Shown here: in pieces, positions 60,217-64,000 of the stretch
How positions within the stretch are numbered: position 1 is the stretch's first letter
Layout: each line of letters begins with the position of its first letter
Program-made: the position numbers and the translations under genes
NCBI GenBank assembly: GCA_963833505.1
Contig: CAWHYG010000007.1
Span: 1 to 64,000 of the forward strand
DNA length: 64,000 nt
From: CAWHYG01 sp963833505
GTDB taxonomy: Bacteria > Eisenbacteria > RBG-16-71-46 > CAIMUX01
Direction: 5' to 3'
The notes under the pieces: model-generated
Told to the model about the DNA's origin: nothing
Databases searched by the model: none
What the model saw: only the letters and a program-made list of their open reading frames with translations

Positions 60217-62805
60217 ATGAAGCCGCCGTTCGTGGTGATGAAGTTCGGAGGAACCTCCGTCGCTTCGGCCGAAGGTTGGAAGACGATCTCCCGCCAGGTG
60301 TCGGAACGGAGCGGGCGCCATCGCGTAATCCTGGTCTGCTCCGCCCTGGCCGGAGTCACGGACCAGCTTCTGGCCGCGATCGAACAAGCGAAAGCGGGCG
60401 AGGAGCCGGCCGCTCTTCGCTGGATCGAAGAGCGCCACGCCGCCTTGGCGGTCGCGGGCGGCGCGGGGCCCGAGGCCATCAGCGCGCTCCGCCCGTTTTT
60501 CGAGTCCGCCGAACAGCGCCTGCAGGGAATCCGCCTGACCGGCGAGGCCTCGCCCCGGCTGACGGCCCTTGTCCTGGCCACCGGAGAGCTCGCTTGCACC
60601 ACCCTCGGGCGTTTCCTTCTCGCCCGTTCCGGCGTGCAGGCCCGCTGGATCGACGCGCGCGAGCTGGTGGAGACGGTCTCCGCGCCGCGCGCCTCCGCCG
60701 AACGCCGCTATCTCGAGGCTTCGGCGCGCCCGCTTTCCGATCCCGCGCGAGTGGAGCAGGCGGCATCGGACGCGGATGTGGTTCTTACCCAGGGGTTCAT
60801 CGCCCGCACCAAGGACGGCGAGACCTGTCTCTTGGGTCGCGGCGGGAGCGACACCTCGGGCGCGGTCATTGCCGAGCTGGCCGGGGCTGCGCGGCTCGAG
60901 ATCTGGACCGACGTGCCGGGCCTCTTCACCGCCAATCCGCGGGAAGTCCCGAGTTCGCGCCTCATCCGCCACATTGGTTACCGCGAGGCGCGCGAGCTGG
61001 CCACCCTCGGGGCCAAGGTTCTACACCCCCCGTGCCTCGTGCCGGTGGAGCGCGCCCGCATTCCGGTGCACGTGCAGAGCACACTCCTGCCCGACGCGCC
61101 GGGCACCATCATCGAGCCGGAGAGCGATGATCATCCCGCCGTCACCGCCGTCACCGGACGCCGGGGCGTGACCCTGCTCACCCTTTCGACCGTGGCCATG
61201 TGGGACGTTTCCGGGTTCCTTGCGCGCACCTTCGCCCCGTTCGAGGAGCTCGGAATCTCCGTCGATCTCGTCGGCACGTCCCAGGCTGCGGTCAGCATCA
61301 CCATCGATCGCTTGCCGGGCGGGATGGAGGGGGAGCCCTTCCGCCGGCTGCTCGAACGGCTGCGCGAGCTGGGCGAGGTTCGGGTGGTGCATCCCTGCGC
61401 CGTGGTCTCCATCGTCGGACGCCGCATCCGCTCGGTGCTGCCGGAATTGGGGGGCGCGTTGGCCGCCTTCGCGGAGAAGCCGGTGCACCTGGTGAGCGAC
61501 TCCTCCGAGGACCTGAACCTCTCGTTCGTGGTCGACGAGGAGGACGGCGCGGTGCTCGTGCAGCGCCTCCATCAGAAGCTCATGCTCGACCGGGAGGAGA
61601 ACCCGCGCCTCGGGCCCACCTGGGAGGAGCTGCGCGCTGAGGGCTCTCCACCTCCCGCCAGCGAGACCGACTGGTGGCGCGCCCGGCGAACGGAGTTGCT
61701 GGAGATCTGTTCCGACGGCGACCCGCGCTACGTCTACCATCTCCCCACGGTGCGGGCGCGGGCGGAAGTGCTGCGCCGGGAGATTCCGAGCGTCGACCGC
61801 TTCTTCTATTCCATGAAGGCCAACCCGCATCCACGGATCCTGGAGGTCGCAGCCGCCGCCGGGTTCGGCATCGAGTGCGTCTCCGCCGGGGAAATCCGGC
61901 GGGCGCGCGAGGTGCTGGGGGAGTCGGTCCCGCTGCTTTTCACGCCCAACTTCTGCCCGGTCTCCGAGTTCGAGATCGCTCTGAAGGCAGGCGCCGAGGT
62001 GACCCTGGACGGGCCGCAGGTCCTGGCCCTGGCCCCGGCCCTCTTCCGGGGGGTCGAGATCGGCCTGAGGATCGATCCCGGCTTCGGGCTCGGCCACCAC
62101 GAGAAGGTCCACACCGGAGGCGCGCAGTCGAAATTCGGCCAGCCGCTTTCCGAGTTGCACGGGCTGCTCGAAGCCGCCTCAGCGGCGGGGACGCGCGTGG
62201 CCGGCCTGCACGCGCACATCGGCAGCGGCGTCTTCGATCCCTCAGCCTGGACGGCGGTGGCGCGCGCGCTCGGCGCCGCTGCCACGCTCGCCGGTCCCTC
62301 GCTTCGCTGGCTGGACTTGGGAGGAGGGCTCGGCGTTCCCGAACGTCCCGGCCAGCCGCCCCTCGACCTGGCCGCGGTGGAGGCGAGCCTCCGCTCGGTG
62401 CGCGCGGCTCTCGGCCCGGTTGAGCTGCGGATGGAGCCGGGACGCTTCCTGGTGAGCGAGGCGGGCGTCCTTGTGGCGCCGGTCACGCAGATCCGGCGCA
62501 AGGGGGACAAGACCTTCGTGGGCGCGGCCACGGGGATGAATTCGCTCATCCGCCCGGCGCTCTACGGCGCGTGGCACCACATCGTCAACCTGTCCCGTCT
62601 GGAGGATCCGACATCCGAGCGCGTGCAGGTGGTCGGACCGATCTGCGAGAGCGCCGACGTGCTGGGGCGCGACCGCTGGCTACCGGCGACCAGAAGCGGG
62701 GACGTGCTCCTCATCGCCTGTGCCGGGGCCTACGGTGCCGCCATGGCTTCGCGCTACAACCTCCGGGAGCCCGCCGCGGAAGTCATCCTCGATGTCCTGT
62801 GCTGA
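60217..62805 (+). CDS. lysC-lysA: Bifunctional aspartate kinase / diaminopimelate decarboxylase
   Basis: 862 residues catalysing the first and last steps of lysine synthesis. The aspartokinase half has FVVMKFGGTSVASAEGWKTI at the N-terminus, GRGGSDTSGAVIAELAG near 202 and GAKVLHPPCLVPVERARIPV near 272, then ACT domains around 320-460 for feedback control. The decarboxylase half (from about 480) has YVYHLPTVRARAEVLRRE, the PLP Lys in FFYSMKANPHPRIL near 533, VSAGEIRRA, HAHIGSGV near 667, GGGLGVPE and ICESADVLGRDRW. ATG follows GGAGTGGAGGT. Such fusions are known in xanthomonads and some other phyla. Lysine-sensitive regulation by the ACT part is likely. Confidence 0.94.
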   Translation: MKPPFVVMKFGGTSVASAEGWKTISRQVSERSGRHRVILVCSALAGVTDQLLAAIEQAKAGEEPAALRWIEERHAALAVAGGAGPEAISALRPFFESAEQRLQGIRLTGEASPRLTALVLATGELACTTLGRFLLARSGVQARWIDARELVETVSAPRASAERRYLEASARPLSDPARVEQAASDADVVLTQGFIARTKDGETCLLGRGGSDTSGAVIAELAGAARLEIWTDVPGLFTANPREVPSSRLIRHIGYREARELATLGAKVLHPPCLVPVERARIPVHVQSTLLPDAPGTIIEPESDDHPAVTAVTGRRGVTLLTLSTVAMWDVSGFLARTFAPFEELGISVDLVGTSQAAVSITIDRLPGGMEGEPFRRLLERLRELGEVRVVHPCAVVSIVGRRIRSVLPELGGALAAFAEKPVHLVSDSSEDLNLSFVVDEEDGAVLVQRLHQKLMLDREENPRLGPTWEELRAEGSPPPASETDWWRARRTELLEICSDGDPRYVYHLPTVRARAEVLRREIPSVDRFFYSMKANPHPRILEVAAAAGFGIECVSAGEIRRAREVLGESVPLLFTPNFCPVSEFEIALKAGAEVTLDGPQVLALAPALFRGVEIGLRIDPGFGLGHHEKVHTGGAQSKFGQPLSELHGLLEAASAAGTRVAGLHAHIGSGVFDPSAWTAVARALGAAATLAGPSLRWLDLGGGLGVPERPGQPPLDLAAVEASLRSVRAALGPVELRMEPGRFLVSEAGVLVAPVTQIRRKGDKTFVGAATGMNSLIRPALYGAWHHIVNLSRLEDPTSERVQVVGPICESADVLGRDRWLPATRSGDVLLIACAGAYGAAMASRYNLREPAAEVILDVLC

Positions 62806-62928
62806 CCTGGCACGGTTGATCGCATCGACGAGATCCGGCCTGATCCGCTGCCGCAGCAAGGGGTTCATGAATAATGCGAGCTGTGCCGCAGCCGGCGGGA
62901 AGCTTCCCGGGGCGGGCTCTCCACGGAT

Positions 62929-63606
62929 TCACGCCGATGCTTCGCGGCGGGGCCCGGCTTGCGTCTCCGTCGCCCTCCGCTTCAATCGTCCCACCAGGAC
63001 CCGCATGACCACGATGAAGGGGACCGCGCAGAAGAGGGCGTATTTCTCATTGAAAAACACGGCCGGAGTGTAGATCGCAAAGAACGCCGGAAGCGCGAGC
63101 AGTCTCAATCGGACCAGACGCACCGTGTACCGATCGAGCGTGGCGTCCACCAATCTGCGCCCGCGGGAGACGTACTCCCAGAAGATGCTCTGCACGATCC
63201 CGGTGACGGCCATGGAAGCGGCATAGAAGACAAGGGCCGGAAGGTAGCGGTGGAACGATCCGAACAGGGCCACGGGAAACGGCAGGAAGGCGACGCAGAG
63301 AAGCAGGATGAGGTTGAAGAGGATCAACCGGCCATCGGAGCGGCGGATGTAGCGGAACATGGTGTGATGCATGTACCAGTAGTAGCCGATGAAGAGAAAA
63401 CTCAGGGCGAAGGCGAAGAACTTTGGGGTCAACGCTCCGATCGCATGAAGGAGCGCGGGTCCGGAGGCGACGGCGTCACGTTCGGGCACCTTGATCTCGA
63501 GCACCAAGAGCGTGATCGCGATGGCAAAGACGCCGTCGCTGAAGAACATCAAGCGTTCCAGCTCGTGGCCGCCGGCGTGTGGGGAATGGGTGTCTGGATG
63601 GCTCAT
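62929..63606 (-). CDS. TMEM175-family (DUF1211) potassium channel-like membrane protein
   Basis: 225 residues with six predicted membrane helices. The family motif is near the N-terminus: ERLMFFSDGVFAIAITLLVLEIKVP (canonical RxxxFSDGVFAIAxTLL), the pore-lining helix of bacterial TMEM175 channels. Further helices include FFAFALSFLFIGYYWYMHHTMF and LILFNLILLLCVAFLPFPVALF, as expected. Bacterial members conduct K+ with low selectivity as tetramers. Confidence 0.9.
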   Translation of the reverse strand: MSHPDTHSPHAGGHELERLMFFSDGVFAIAITLLVLEIKVPERDAVASGPALLHAIGALTPKFFAFALSFLFIGYYWYMHHTMFRYIRRSDGRLILFNLILLLCVAFLPFPVALFGSFHRYLPALVFYAASMAVTGIVQSIFWEYVSRGRRLVDATLDRYTVRLVRLRLLALPAFFAIYTPAVFFNEKYALFCAVPFIVVMRVLVGRLKRRATETQAGPRREASA

Positions 63607-63662
63607 GACGAATTTCGAAAACTCGTTTCCAAAAGGTGCCGCCCGATCGGATCAAAGGCGTA

Positions 63663-64000
63663 TCATACACTGGGCTCAGCCACAACCTCGTGGTTCGCGG
63701 CGTCGGCCGCCTCGTCCATCGTCAGGGCCTGCCCATGCGCCCACGCGGCCGCGAACGCCTCCTCGCCGACCGTCCGACGGGAGTCCTCGATGTCACGGTT
63801 CCGTGTTTCCTGTTCCTCCGGGGGAGCCGGAGCGCCGATGTCGGCGCGGATCCGGGCGGCGGCGGCCCACAGGCGCACAGCCTGGATCGGAGCGCTGGTC
63901 TGGGCGGCGACGGGCGCGAGCCCTTCGAGGGCGCTGGCGATGCCAAGCTGGTTTCCCAGGACCTGGGCAATGCGCAGGCTCTCCAGAAAGCGCGCGCGGG
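63663..64000 (-). CDS. Large ATPase regulator, C-terminal end (partial at window edge)
   Basis: Only the last ~112 residues are in the window. They read ARFLESLRIAQVLGNQLGIA, then PIQAVRLWAAAARIRADIGA, PAPPEEQETRNRDIEDSRR and GEEAFAAAWAHGQALTMDEA. This is the usual end of large adenylate-cyclase- or LuxR-linked STAND ATPases with TPR-like repeats (typical: RLWGAAEALREEIGAPLPP...FAAAWAEGRALTLEEA). The start and the ATPase domain lie beyond the right edge. Stop at 63663. Confidence 0.75.
   Translation of the reverse strand, partial: RARFLESLRIAQVLGNQLGIASALEGLAPVAAQTSAPIQAVRLWAAAARIRADIGAPAPPEEQETRNRDIEDSRRTVGEEAFAAAWAHGQALTMDEAADAANHEVVAEPSV

Noticed and set aside
62896..62909. Palindrome CGGGAAGCTTCCCG as terminator of the lysC-lysA gene
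   Set aside because: The stem would be only five bases with a 4-base loop and no T-run; likely chance in GC-rich DNA.

Overview
The window is high-GC bacterial DNA with long intergenic graveyards and no rRNA, tRNA or CRISPR array that I can see. Several traits together point to an uncultivated lineage of the Fibrobacterota-Chlorobi-Bacteroidota (FCB) neighbourhood, for example Candidatus Eisenbacteria: secreted proteins ending in FlgD-like beta-sandwich tails, Cys-rich repeats of the GACC type, DUF2723 membrane proteins, a lysC-lysA fusion, planctomycete/acidobacterium-like ECF sigma factors and FG-GAP and sortilin-like secreted giants. This placement is an inference from gene content, not from a marker gene.

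Layout. 1-5.0 kb: two IS1380-family copies in tandem, the first interrupted by a decayed IS3-family element that itself carries a 74-bp palindromic insertion. 5.0-8.5 kb: a VOC-family enzyme and a beta-propeller lipoprotein gene cut in two by an IS256-family element. 8.5-13.1 kb: DUF1801 protein, methyltransferase, small membrane protein, TPR protein and ECF sigma factor. 13.1-19.2 kb: a class II lanthipeptide operon on the minus strand (precursor, attenuator hairpin, LanM, small membrane protein, C39 peptidase, ABC exporter). 19.6-24.8 kb: housekeeping-like genes (YgiQ radical SAM, THUMP rRNA methyltransferase, KAS III-like enzyme, Dph6-like ATP pyrophosphatase). 26.0-31.9 kb: a signalling cassette of ECF sigma factor, unknown protein, membrane STAND ATPase with a Kelch propeller, and a Ser/Thr kinase fused to a second STAND ATPase. 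32-41 kb: secreted protein, DUF2723 protein, a histidine kinase with two response regulators, and a B12-binding radical SAM protein. 41.1-48.1 kb: a giant CheB-CheR-PAS-kinase-receiver gene broken by an amber codon and by two adjacent ISL3-family elements. 48-53.5 kb: small genes, a glycosyltransferase, a frameshifted radical SAM gene, VanZ, DUF3553, a nucleotidyltransferase and several gene remnants. 53.8-60 kb: two large secreted repeat proteins with FlgD-like tails. 60.2-64 kb: aspartokinase-diaminopimelate decarboxylase fusion, TMEM175-like channel, and the 3' end of a large ATPase regulator.

The most notable observations are: (1) a LanM whose dehydratase looks intact while both zinc-ligand cysteines of the cyclase are replaced, paired with a precursor whose core has only one adjacent Cys-Cys pair; (2) the STAND-Kelch / kinase-STAND / ECF cassette; and (3) chains of tiny overlapping ORFs (ATGA, GTGA and TAGTG junctions) that bridge the gap between co-directional genes at two loci, one of them built from an exact 26-bp tandem repeat. 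The window also holds at least eight truncated gene remnants and six IS elements, so it is an actively rearranging part of the genome.
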